Shown here piece by piece: positions 31,790 through 41,454 of a stretch of 64,000 nucleotides of DNA (within the stretch, counting starts at the first letter, position 1; the number at the start of each line of letters is the position of its first letter). A program made the translations under genes and the position numbers. Location of the stretch: contig JASBNA010000086.1 of the NCBI GenBank assembly GCA_038087015.1, forward strand, positions 62,001 through 126,000, read 5' to 3'. The notes under the pieces were generated by a model. It had not been told where the DNA came from and ran no database searches. It saw nothing but the letters and a program-made list of their open reading frames with translations. This stretch comes from Cerrena zonata (Eukaryota; Basidiomycota; Agaricomycetes; Polyporales; Cerrenaceae).

Positions 31790-33262
31790 TCATGAATTTT
31801 TGATTGGTAAATCATTTATTATCTTAATAAAATTCTCGTCTTTGTCTTTCTTATTTGATCGTTTAATTTCATTCGTTTGATTATGAACTTCGATATCACC
31901 CACTATATTTTTGAATAGGTTACTTTTGAAATTTATATTCTCTTTTCTCTTTAAACCTTTGGTTTCTATACTATGCCAAAGCGCTTTATGTTTTTGCAAC
32001 CTAACTTGCTCAATACAATTGCGAAAGTGTTTTAGAGCCAAGTGTAATTCATTATTCAAATACTCTTCGTCAAATCGTTTTATATAGTCATTGATAAAGG
32101 AAGAGGCCCATTGATCGACTTCTTTAGGTTTGTTACGGTAAAGGACACCAAAATATCTATCAAAGTATCCCGTCAACTCGGAAATTATAACTTGATCATC
32201 ATTTAAATCACCTTCAAATTCAGCAAGTGCACCTTTATAATCGTTAGAGTAAATCAAACGGTCAGGCAATCGACTCTTGGATGCTATTATACACTTTACA
32301 GTGTCAACCATTATTTCTTCAGAGTCTTCTATAAAGCCCTTGATCTTTTTATGTTCTTCTGGTTCACTTATAAGTTGCATTTTTTTCTTGATCATCACTT
32401 TAAATATTATTGAGCCTTCTAATTGACTCGAATAGATCAAACTTTTCAACATGCCAGCATTTAACGTTTTGCTTTTGATAATTTTAATCCATCTTTTTAA
32501 AACACCCGTATCACTCAGTATGAAGGGTAACAAATTTAGTTGGTAAGAAGGAGAAGTTGGAAATTGGAAGTTTAGTATTAAAGAATTGATTACCTCATTG
32601 TCATAGACTAAAGGTATTTTCAATGGAGGCAACTTATAGTCAAACTTATTTGAATAATTAGAAAATTTATGATTTATCAATGGCAATCGTCTAAGATCCT
32701 TCTTGACCTTTCTATAACAAAGACTATCATGTTCTATGAAATACTTAGTCAAGGTTTGAAATAAGTTTAGTCTTCCATTCAAACTAAGCTCTGGGTTGCT
32801 CAAAAATGACCCATTTTCCAATCTTACTCTCTCCGTAAATCTTTCTCTATATTTCTGCCAATAAGAATTATATAATGTAAAAGTGTTCCTAGAATCATTC
32901 TGCCAAAATTGTGGATTCCTTGCCACTATCTCTTTATCATTCAAATATTTCACAACATTCCATTTCAAAATATCTGTACCTAGATTTGTTGAGAACTTAT
33001 TCGAGTATCTCAAAGATTCATTAAGTTCAGAATCTTCGAATGGTAGGTAATAGTAATTATCTCTATCTTGATCGTCAGTTTTATAAGTTTCAACATCTTC
33101 TAATATCCCCAAAATTCTATGCATATGTCCAATTGAAGTTGAATTGAATGATTGAAAGGATTTTGTTAAATCTACTTGTTCGTCATCTTTACTGGAGTAA
33201 CATCTCTTCACGTTGTATGGAATCACTTGTCGTGCCCTTCCTTTAGTGCACGTCCTTAACAT
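31790..33262 (-). CDS. Probable mitochondrial protein, unrecognised
   Basis: A 490-residue protein with a likely mitochondrial leader: MLRTCTKGRARQVIPYNVKRCYSS is rich in R, K and S with no acidic residue, and has an RCYSS-type cleavage context. The remainder is hydrophilic and helical, rich in K, N, L and aromatic residues (NPQFWQNDSRNTF, SYWQKYRERFTERVRLENGS, QLNLLPFILSDTGVLKRWIK), with a lysine-rich end. I recognise no catalytic motif or membrane segment. Fast-evolving mitochondrial RNA-processing or translation factors often look like this, but that is only a guess. It is convergent with SEN54. Confidence 0.7.
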   Translation of the reverse strand: MLRTCTKGRARQVIPYNVKRCYSSKDDEQVDLTKSFQSFNSTSIGHMHRILGILEDVETYKTDDQDRDNYYYLPFEDSELNESLRYSNKFSTNLGTDILKWNVVKYLNDKEIVARNPQFWQNDSRNTFTLYNSYWQKYRERFTERVRLENGSFLSNPELSLNGRLNLFQTLTKYFIEHDSLCYRKVKKDLRRLPLINHKFSNYSNKFDYKLPPLKIPLVYDNEVINSLILNFQFPTSPSYQLNLLPFILSDTGVLKRWIKIIKSKTLNAGMLKSLIYSSQLEGSIIFKVMIKKKMQLISEPEEHKKIKGFIEDSEEIMVDTVKCIIASKSRLPDRLIYSNDYKGALAEFEGDLNDDQVIISELTGYFDRYFGVLYRNKPKEVDQWASSFINDYIKRFDEEYLNNELHLALKHFRNCIEQVRLQKHKALWHSIETKGLKRKENINFKSNLFKNIVGDIEVHNQTNEIKRSNKKDKDENFIKIINDLPIKNS

Positions 33263-33564
33263 TGGTAGAGGCTTTCAACAAGTAGTTAATATTAGTGGAG
33301 AATTGATTTAAAAAAAAGCGTGAGAATTCTACTTTTGACTTGCAAAACTAATTTTTCAATCGATATATTTTTGTAAGTTGGTATTATACATAGGTTTAAA
33401 GTATATACATGACTATAACTTAGGAACTAATGTTCTTCGATAACAGAAAGTCTTTTCGTGTGCTGGAGTGTGGTCATTTGCTGCCCTCGTAAAGATGTAG
33501 ACTACGATCTGTCAATGGGTTTGAGTCATTCATACTAGGTAGACTATTTAGGATCCGTAGAGCA
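33263..33564. other. Intergenic region (302 bp)
   Basis: Promoter of the mitochondrial gene and trailer of UPF3. AT-rich; I see nothing else in it. Confidence 0.4.
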
Positions 33565-34785
33565 TCAGTTTTTTTCTTCTTCTCTTTTCATAATCTTTGG
33601 TTTTCTCGGAGTGTTTTCATCGATTGGCTTCTTGGGGTCCGGTGATGAATTTGGCTTCTTTTTCCTCAAAGGAGGTTTTGCGGAGTTTGAAGAGTTTGGT
33701 CTTGACGGTTCACGAGAAGATGCAGATGATGAACTAGCTGATTTTTCATTGTTAGATCTATTCCTTGGTTTGCGGTCATTACTTTTCCTGTCACTGGATT
33801 TTTCGTTTGGTCTTGAGCTTTCTTTTGGTTTATCGCCTGGTTTTTCAGTTGGTATTGGACTTTCCCTTGATTTTGACTTTTCTTTTGATCTATTTTTTGA
33901 ATTGTCTTTCTGTTTATCTTTTGGCTTATCCTTTGGTCTTTCTTTCGACTTCTCGCTTGATTTAGGTCTGTCCTTCAACTTCTCCTTAGACTTGGGCTTA
34001 TCTTTTAGATCATCTTTTGTGTCTCTTGGTTTATCTTTAGTCGAGTCTCTTTGCTTCTCTTTTTTTGAACCTCTAGGTTTCTCCTTTGCTAAATTCTTGA
34101 GTTTCTCTTTGAAGATTTGATCCCTGTCACTTTCCTTTTCTGTTCCTCTTGGATTGGATAATTTATCTTTCTTATCTTTCTCTATTCTTTTTTTCTTTTC
34201 TTCGTCTCTCTTCTGTTTTCTTTTCTTCTTCTTTTCTTTCTTTTTCAAGTCATAGATAACATTTAGTAAATCGAATTGTTTATTTTCCTTCTTCAATTCC
34301 AAAAACTGTTGGAAATAAACATTATTATCCAAATTAATTGTACTGGTTAGAGGTCTCAGTCTAATATTGAGCGGTTCCAACTTATTGAACAACGCTTTCT
34401 CTATAGTAGGTATCAATGAATCATTAGTTTCTGTTTCTTTGAATGACTTACCTTTCAATTCTCTTGTAACTGAATCAGCCCAGGATTGATTAGAAACACC
34501 CAAATAGGCTCTGGAAAAATTAGGGGGTTCGTAGGGAGAAATTGGATACGACCCTTTCACATAGTATTTATGGAATATCTGATTGGATGTAGTTGGGGAT
34601 AAGTGATTTGAAAGTTCATTATAAAAATCTTCTTCCAGCAAATTTGGAGGTAATAGACGGACTACTAATTTGACATATCGGCCAAAAGATCCCGGAGACG
34701 CTGATGATCCCGACGAATTAGGTGGAGTCGAGACCGCAGGTCTTGACCTTGATGGCGGACGTCTCGCTGGAGCCACTGAAGCCAT
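33565..34785 (-). CDS. UPF3: Nonsense-mediated decay factor Upf3
   Basis: Upf3 works with Upf1 and Upf2 in surveillance of mRNAs with premature stops. The 406-residue protein has a Smg-4/UPF3 domain in residues 36-190: YVKLVVRLLPPNLLEEDFYN, IFHKYYVKGSYPISPYEPPN, SRAYLGVSNQ (the RNP-like strands), and VYFQQFLELKKE. The rest is a very basic, low-complexity tail made of KDKPKDK-, RPKSSEK- and RPSS-like words, typical of Upf3 tails. The opposite strand of this tail is open but is only a shadow of the biased composition. ATG at 34785. It is divergent from THP1, with 166 bp between starts. Confidence 0.9.
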   Translation of the reverse strand: MASVAPARRPPSRSRPAVSTPPNSSGSSASPGSFGRYVKLVVRLLPPNLLEEDFYNELSNHLSPTTSNQIFHKYYVKGSYPISPYEPPNFSRAYLGVSNQSWADSVTRELKGKSFKETETNDSLIPTIEKALFNKLEPLNIRLRPLTSTINLDNNVYFQQFLELKKENKQFDLLNVIYDLKKKEKKKKRKQKRDEEKKKRIEKDKKDKLSNPRGTEKESDRDQIFKEKLKNLAKEKPRGSKKEKQRDSTKDKPRDTKDDLKDKPKSKEKLKDRPKSSEKSKERPKDKPKDKQKDNSKNRSKEKSKSRESPIPTEKPGDKPKESSRPNEKSSDRKSNDRKPRNRSNNEKSASSSSASSREPSRPNSSNSAKPPLRKKKPNSSPDPKKPIDENTPRKPKIMKREEEKN

Positions 34786-34951
34786 GGTTGTTTGTAAAAG
34801 ACTGACTTATCAAGCAAGGAATAATGCTAACTAACTGAAAAACAAAAAATTGCACTGAAGAAAACAAAAAAAAAAAAATTTTGAAAAATAAAAAAAAATC
34901 TATGGAACTTGAAAAGAGGTTCTGTTTTACCATCTATCAAAGATCAAGACT

Positions 34952-36302
34952 ATGAATGAAGCTGAAAGCCTACTCGGCCATTTGGAGAATGTGTTGAAGA
35001 ACAACCAGTACAAGCAATTAAGTGGAATACTTAATGTGAATCCACAATATAATCCATATATAGTCAAACTCTATAATTCGGCGACTATTCCGAAAAAACA
35101 TCTTGATTCGATGGTGGAGATGCATAAATACTTCGGAGGAGACTGGGGTGCTTTAACGAGGTTGTGATATCGTTTATCCAATTGAGTCAGGAGATGAATC
35201 CTTGGTCCGCCGTGGAATCGTTTGATTTATATACAAAGTACTTGAATGATTTGGCGGTAGCCTTTAGTAATAGTAAACGAGGAGGAATAATTGTTGACTT
35301 ATTGAAGAGTTCAGTCGAAGAAATACTCCCACTTGCAACCAAGTTGGATATCCAGTTGTACTATAAAGAAGATTGTCGACAACCCCGATTAACTTATATT
35401 GCGACCATTTTATTAAAAGTGTTCAATAACATTCGAAGTCAAGCAGGCGAAGAAGACCAACAACTGAAATTGAAGAAAACGATCTTGTTATTCATGGGGA
35501 ACAAACTATGCCAGGTATATTTCAAGATTGGTAATCCATTGCTCTGTCGAAATGTGTTTAGTAATATGAATAACGCTAATTTACAATTTAGTTATTTCCC
35601 ACCTGATCAACAAGTCACCTACAGATACTATTTAGGGAGGTTTTATTTCATTAAAAACCAGTTCATCGATAGCTATCAGCATTTCGAATGGTGTTTGAAT
35701 AAAATGGTTCATATGCAAAATCACAAAAATATAACTCAACTATTAAAGTACTGGATCCCGGCGGGAATAATGTTAGGTAAATTCATGAACTTAACCCAAA
35801 TCAATCTGGTTTTCTATAATGGACAAGGACCCGCCTTCTATCAGTGTACCAAAAGATCAGCGACTCTATCAAACAAGGTAACTTCCAGCTTTTCTACAGT
35901 TTACTTGATGAAAATTATTCTTTTCTAAAACAAAATCAGCTTCTTGTTGCCTTAAGCTCTAAATGCAACTTATTAATCTTGCGGAACCTCATCAAAAAAG
36001 TTTGGATAATCACCGGCCGCCAGCCCAAACTAAACTTCGACGACATCAAGCTTGCATTACAACTCCTGATTGCAAACTCCAATAAAGTCTTAATGTACCT
36101 TGATCAAGACCAGACCATCGAAAACATCTTTGTCAGTCTCATTGATCAGAACTTGGTCAAGGGCAAGCTTTTCCCGCGTCTCCGCGTGGTGCTGTTGAGT
36201 AAGATCAACGTCTTCCCAACCGTCAGTGAAATCAACTTTGTCAAGTTTGGCCACGGTCAAGAAGGACGCCTAAGCAGTGGTGATAAGTGGATGGCGGCCT
36301 AG
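34952..36302 (+). CDS. THP1: TREX-2 mRNA-export subunit Thp1 (PCI domain), two frameshifts
   Basis: Thp1 pairs with Sac3 in the TREX-2 complex at the nuclear pore, linking transcription to mRNA export. About 450 residues when joined (yeast 455). Segments matching Thp1: SFIQLSQEMNPWSAVESFDL, ILLFMGNKLCQVYFKIGNPL, YRYYLGRFYFIKNQFIDSYQ and LLKYWIPAGIMLGKFM, then the PCI winged helix (LLILRNLIKKVWIITG, NIFVSLIDQNLVKGKLFPRL). One base is missing near 35152 (a T run; GAFNEVVISF would be read), and one more between about 35790 and 35844, before VYQKISDSIKQGNF. Csn12 is a related alternative, but the matches favour Thp1. Confidence 0.88.
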
Positions 36303-36397
36303 GTCGCGTGCTTAGGTAACTGTCAGTTGCTTAGGTAAGCATATGGCAGTCCATTGCTTATGTAATTCTGCGACGTGCTTACGTAACGACGCGACCT
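36301..36397. repeat. Inverted repeat with four TTANGTAA boxes
   Basis: A 19-bp left arm at 36301-36319 (AGGTCGCGTGCTTAGGTAA) pairs with 36379-36397 at 16 of 19 positions. Four copies of KTGCTTANGTAA lie within or at the arms: 36308-36319, 36327-36338, 36354-36365 and 36375-36386. TTACGTAA-type words are bZIP (Yap/Cap1-like) sites. The element is in the promoter of the F-box gene and touches the THP1 stop. Confidence 0.8.
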
Positions 36398-36601
36398 GTC
36401 TGAGTTTGAGCGCAAAAGAAACGGAGGGGAAGCTTCGTGATGGTTCCATACTTCCGGAAAATCATAAGAGGCATTTTGTTTGACTGTGGATTCGCAATCA
36501 CTCATCAAAAGAAACGACCGCAAAATATACGTGGATGCTATATAAAGGGAAGCTTTGAACTTTATACTGGGGATTGTCAAATTTGACTAGGAAATACAGA
36601 A

Positions 36602-38189
36602 ATGACATTAACAGAGCTTCCATTTAATATCCTTGACGGGATAATATCGGTTACGCCCCAAGAAGACTTGACTAGGTTATCGCAAACGAATAAATGCTTC
36701 CGGTTTAAGATTAACCAAAGTCTTTATAGGAAGATCTTGATAACAAATGAAGAGAATGTGCATCATGATGAGTATACGGTTATTCCGTTTGGTAAGTTGG
36801 ATAAGTTTGCTGCCAGTTTGAATTCGTTTAATTTTGGGTTTATTCATTCGATATATTTCAAGTGAATCTGTCATTAGAGGTGAATGATTATCAGGGTTTT
36901 TATGATAAGATATGTCAATTATGGAATGAAAAAGCTGATCATAAGATGTATTTGTTTAATTTTGATTGCGCAAACTTGCGTCATTATCAACTGTTTAATG
37001 CATTGCTATCATCCAATTTAACGTATATTGAGGATACTGGAGAGTCAAAATTGGCCAACTTGAAGATTAATAATTTGCAAAATTGGATTGTTCATGATAT
37101 GAATGAATTCATCAGTTTACCTTTTAATCTAACTTGAGACATTTGGATATTGTGATTGATCGTTCGTTGAGCTTTTTATCGAATCCTTTGCAATCGATTA
37201 TTGATTCGGGAAACACCATTCGCAATTTGGTTAACGTTGAAAGCTTGAATCTTGATAGTCCTTCCAGTGTACAGTTTCTTGTTCAACTTTATAAAGAGTG
37301 TCCCTTTGCCATGGACAATTTGACCAGTTTGTCCTTGACTAGTTCTCATAATTACCGCCATCCAAAATTAGACTACCAAGAGTTATCCAAGTTTATAAAT
37401 TTTAATGCATTAACGGATTTTGAATTGAAGGTTAACTGCAATCATACCGATTGTCAATGCATAACTAATTTTTTCAATAACTGGTTTTCTGCTTCTCAAA
37501 AGATTAATTTGAAGAAATTGGTTCTTTTAAATTATAAATCAGTTTTACTTCCAAATAACATCAACCAATTCAATCAAGTACTCCGATACTTTATCTTTAA
37601 TTCGAAATTAGAATCATTAAATGAATTAGTAATCAATATTAATGATTTTACCAAACCCCTAAACTCAACAGTTCAATTTGATTTGAAAATGATGATTGAC
37701 AAATTGCCTCATTTATCTAACTTATCTAAGCTAGTTATTCCGGATTTTTTCAACCGTCATTTGAAACAAATCAAGCCTTTTATATCGCATTTCACTAAAG
37801 ATTTCGAAGATAAACCAATCTTGGATCTTATTTTGAATCATTGTCACTGTGACAATTGCCAAGTGACTAGATTTAATTTCAAACATTTGGCTCAAAAAGG
37901 TTACAACGATAATCATAACTACTCGATTACAGAATGTCCTATGGGGATTTCAAACAACGTCAATGTTAATGATAAATCAACTCAAGAATTCTTTAATTAC
38001 ATTATCATCAATTTGAAAAATGAATTTGCATCCACTAGCTACTTACGAAAAAATTTCTACCACTGCAAATCTTCCTTCACCGAAAACTTTATTCAATTGA
38101 TAAACCATGGGATAATGGGTGACTTATTCAAATTCATCAATACTAAAAATGATGACTTGCATTGCAACTTTGGTGGTATCAGTGTATAA
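36602..38189 (+). CDS. F-box protein, two frameshifts
   Basis: About 529 residues when joined. The start MTLTELPFNILDGIISVTPQ... RLSQTNKCFRFKINQSLYRKI is an F-box, which binds Skp1 in SCF ubiquitin ligases. The rest looks like irregular leucine-rich repeats (LRHLDIVIDRS, NVESLNLDSPS, MDNLTSLSLTSSHN, LNELVININDF, LSNLSKLVIPDFF). Two pairs of cysteines (HTDCQCI and HCHCDNC) may bind metal. One base is missing near 36860 (IYFK to NLSLEVNDYQ) and one near 37127 (LPFN to SNLRHLDIVI). I do not recognise the orthologue, and the substrate is unknown. Confidence 0.75.
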
Positions 38190-38350
38190 TTTATAGATTT
38201 TTATGAAAAGTTACGATTTAGTCCAATGATTTAACTTTGAAGTCCTACACCTTTGAAAGTCTGTTGAGCAGTTTTTTTTTTTTGCGCAAGAGCTACTTCT
38301 TTTTTCATCCTTTACCGAAGTTAGGACTATCAGAATAACCATTGCGGATC

Positions 38351-38686
38351 ATGATTCAACCGGCATTTGCTACGAGAGAAGAACGCCAGCAGAACCTTAA
38401 CACTCAAATGTGGCATGCTGCGGCCATTGGACTGCTCCGGGGGTCTTTAATTGCTCTAGTTAGTGGATACTATTTCAATTATCGGTATAACTATGCTCAT
38501 AATACAAAGTTTTTCAAAACTCCGTATAAAGTATTGTATTTTGTTACTTGGAATATCGTTGGAATCATATTCACAACGGATAATGCAAAGATTAGGTTGG
38601 GTAGACAAATGGCTATGGAAGAAGATTTAAGACGGAATCTTTACGTTCAAGAAGAACTAGATAATTGGGGGAAACCAAGTAAATGA
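38351..38686 (+). CDS. Small mitochondrial membrane protein, Rcf3-like
   Basis: A 111-residue protein with two hydrophobic segments (AAAIGLLRGSLIALVSGYYF and YKVLYFVTWNIVGIIFTTD) and a basic, helical end (RLGRQMAMEEDLRRN). The pattern resembles yeast Rcf3 (YBR255C-A), itself similar to the N-terminal half of Rcf2, which sits with respiratory supercomplexes and cytochrome oxidase. This rests on my recollection of the Rcf3 sequence (IGxxxGxL, W-x-x-x-G-x-x-F-x-x-D). The first ATG in frame is 38351 (MIQPAFATREE). It is convergent with AIM14. Confidence 0.65.
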   Translation: MIQPAFATREERQQNLNTQMWHAAAIGLLRGSLIALVSGYYFNYRYNYAHNTKFFKTPYKVLYFVTWNIVGIIFTTDNAKIRLGRQMAMEEDLRRNLYVQEELDNWGKPSK

Positions 38687-38722
38687 ACTAATGATATTAA
38701 TATATATTCAATATATAACTAT

Positions 38723-41014
38723 TTAAACGTAAAAAGCTTCCTCATGGAATTTTAATCCATTTTCACTTGCCCATAATTTCACATTATTTACTAACCCAGA
38801 TGGTCCAGCAGAAATGACCCATGCTTTACTAGCATCAGGAGTTAGTTTATCTTCATGTACATTACCTCTAGGTAAATCTCGGCAGCAAAATGTGTTACCA
38901 GACGAATCGGCCTTAGGTCCAGAACATTGAGTGAAAATATCATCCTCATTGACACACCAATTGAAGTATCGATAGTTCAATCTAGGACGTCCTTTATAAA
39001 TACGATGAGTTAACCTTAATTTGGTAACCGTCTCCTTGAATTGTTCGATTTGTAAATTATTTGATGATTTGATATTACTAAGACTTGGTAAAAATGCTTC
39101 ATTGGTTAAGGAGGATGCTTGGGTTTTCGGTGACTGTGGTTCCTGGCAGATGTCTTCTTGGTTTTCTTGATCTTCTTCGATATTATCATTCTCTGCTTCA
39201 TTCCTTTGATTCAAAATTAGTTGTGGCACATTACAATCAAGGTCCGTTATACATTCACTTTCGTTATCGCTTTGTTCTTCATCTCCGTTATCGATCGAAA
39301 TGTCAACGTTTTCATTTTCATTTTCATGACGTAAACTATGGTGTTTTGCTGATTCAAGATCAACATAATCTTTATAATTTTTAGAATTGGAGCTACTTGA
39401 CGTGTCGTCGATTTCACTAGCTTGCTGATCATTGATTAATGGGTCCAATTCGCTGGCTTGATTTTCCAAGTCAGGGTCCATCCGATCCAATGTCTCGGTA
39501 TTGTTTTCAGTCGAGCCATAACCATTATTAGAAATCAAGTTAAAGTCACCAGTGACAAAAATCTCAAAATCGTCATCATGAATAAAACCATCAAAATATT
39601 TCAAGATTGAAATATCTCTAAAATCTTTAATGACCCAAACTATTTTAGTTCTAACTCCGTGATAATTCATGACTCTTAAAATCGGAAGTGCAAATGATAT
39701 AGCCGATCCTCCAACAACGATTAATATTTTTTTGGCATTAATTGCTAATTTAGAAATTGAAAACTGGGAATTCTTAGTAACTTTTGATTTGATAAATAAT
39801 AAATGAGGATCAAATGTACCATAAACAATATATTTATGATAATTCTTAACTTGGAAGTTTGATTTTCTTAATATAAGTTTTTGATAAGTATCCTGGGGTA
39901 GGGAAACCAATGTATATGGATGATAATTAGGGATTATTTGTTTATATAAGCGTACTAAGTAATTTGGATGATACTCTGTTAATCTTATATGAGCACCAGG
40001 GTTTATTGCTTTATTTGAAATAAGGTAATTTGGGAACTCTATATAAGCCAAATTAGGTGAGACATCAGTAACTTTGAAATCATACTTTGACAGAGTTGTC
40101 TTGGATAATTTTAATCTGTAAAATATTTGACCAAATAGAATCGATAAGTTTATCAATGTATAAATAGTCGCTTTCTTGGGTCTCACATGAAACTGTAGAC
40201 AAATAACCACAATCCATGTCCAACAATAATGATTCAAAAAGAATAATTTATAATGGGGGTTTCTCATTTTCAGTATTGAAGTTATTATAATGAAAAGGAA
40301 TCCAGTTAGCGCAGCCCAACCGTACAAGTTTTCAGTTTTCCAAGCTTTAGCCCAAGTGCCATTTTTTTGGAAAAACCCACAATAAGCTATAGTATGAAGA
40401 ATCGATTGTAAGATTATAATCCGAGATAGCCACTTATGTATAGGAAGTAAACCCAAATATAAGGTATGAGGTAATGGCGAAGGTCTCAATGACAAGAATA
40501 GTATTGTTGGTAAGCAATTATTAGCAATGCGTCCCAAACGTTTTGCAATGAAGATCAAATCTCCATGGTACGACTCACTTAGCGTTAAAATTGTAAGCAA
40601 GATGGACCAAAATCCAATGTTGTTGAGACTCGGAGAGTTATAGTATAATAAGTAAACCCATTTTTTTGAACTGATGGCAATTTTTTTCTTCAACGTTAAA
40701 TTTCGAATATCTTCCTCTCTATTAGTATCTGATTCGTCTTCTTGTTCTTTTTCTTCACCTCTGATCACTTTATTCAAATACAGGTTGACTATTTTAAGCA
40801 ATGGGATCTTCCCGGAAACCGTATAACCTTTTGAAAGAAGCAAATTTTTAACTGGAATGATCAACAAAAATACAATAAGTATCCAATTGATGACAGCACT
40901 ATACTTATCAGTAGTTTGCTGCCTGAGCTGAGAATACTCTTTGGATTTTCCAATGGGATAATGGAAGAGATTTGTGATAATAGTGCTATTGATATTTCCG
41001 TTTTCAAACCACAT
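38723..41014 (-). CDS. AIM14: ER NADPH oxidase/ferric-reductase-like protein Aim14 (Yno1)
   Basis: A flavocytochrome of the ferric-reductase/NOX family; yeast Aim14/Yno1 makes superoxide at the ER. The 763-residue protein has several membrane helices with haem-ligand-type histidines (LPIHKWLSRIIILQSILHTI and LNHYCWTWIVVICLQFHVRP), a FAD-binding segment ending HPYTLVSLPQD, a nucleotide-binding loop KILIVVGGSAISFALPILR, and a C-terminus WVISAGPSGLVNNVKLWASE...HEEAFYV like Aim14. It is longer than yeast Aim14 (570), mostly through an acidic serine/asparagine-rich insert at about residues 490-640. ATG at 41014. Confidence 0.88.
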   Translation of the reverse strand: MWFENGNINSTIITNLFHYPIGKSKEYSQLRQQTTDKYSAVINWILIVFLLIIPVKNLLLSKGYTVSGKIPLLKIVNLYLNKVIRGEEKEQEDESDTNREEDIRNLTLKKKIAISSKKWVYLLYYNSPSLNNIGFWSILLTILTLSESYHGDLIFIAKRLGRIANNCLPTILFLSLRPSPLPHTLYLGLLPIHKWLSRIIILQSILHTIAYCGFFQKNGTWAKAWKTENLYGWAALTGFLFIIITSILKMRNPHYKLFFLNHYCWTWIVVICLQFHVRPKKATIYTLINLSILFGQIFYRLKLSKTTLSKYDFKVTDVSPNLAYIEFPNYLISNKAINPGAHIRLTEYHPNYLVRLYKQIIPNYHPYTLVSLPQDTYQKLILRKSNFQVKNYHKYIVYGTFDPHLLFIKSKVTKNSQFSISKLAINAKKILIVVGGSAISFALPILRVMNYHGVRTKIVWVIKDFRDISILKYFDGFIHDDDFEIFVTGDFNLISNNGYGSTENNTETLDRMDPDLENQASELDPLINDQQASEIDDTSSSSNSKNYKDYVDLESAKHHSLRHENENENVDISIDNGDEEQSDNESECITDLDCNVPQLILNQRNEAENDNIEEDQENQEDICQEPQSPKTQASSLTNEAFLPSLSNIKSSNNLQIEQFKETVTKLRLTHRIYKGRPRLNYRYFNWCVNEDDIFTQCSGPKADSSGNTFCCRDLPRGNVHEDKLTPDASKAWVISAGPSGLVNNVKLWASENGLKFHEEAFYV

Positions 41015-41454
41015 AATGAAAAGTTTTTTTTTTTTATCTATTTGATCAGTAAGCCAAACTGAGTTAAAATCAGAATGAGCATCAAGGGATAAGTCGAGCC
41101 CAAGTACACTGCCGAGCTGAACGGGTGATCTCAGTTATCTGCTGGGGTATAGCACGCTTGTCTGAAGAGGATGAATAAAAAAAATAGCTTCGAATTGGTA
41201 CGGCTCTCCTATTTTTAGCTAATTTGATCTCAGTTATAGAAAAACTGATGGAAAAGATAACTTTTTTTTTTTGGCACAGGCACCATACGAACTACAATTA
41301 ATGATGATTGGCCAACTACTGGAGATTACACTGAGTATATTAGGCTCATGGGTAGTATTACAGTATATAAATACTTAAGTTTGAAAAAAAAAAAAAAAAA
41401 AACCAATACCAGGCACCATACTATGCACATAAAATGAAAAAGGTCTATAAAGGT
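41015..41454. other. Intergenic region (440 bp)
   Basis: AIM14 promoter and AIR trailer. TGATCTCAGTTAT is repeated directly at 41127 and 41223. An A tract of about 18 lies at 41384. No gene is seen. Confidence 0.45.

Noticed and set aside
33611..34120. Long open frame opposite UPF3 (169 codons)
   Set aside because: It mirrors the lysine/serine-rich tail of UPF3, has phenylalanine/leucine low complexity, and no domain. It is a composition artefact.
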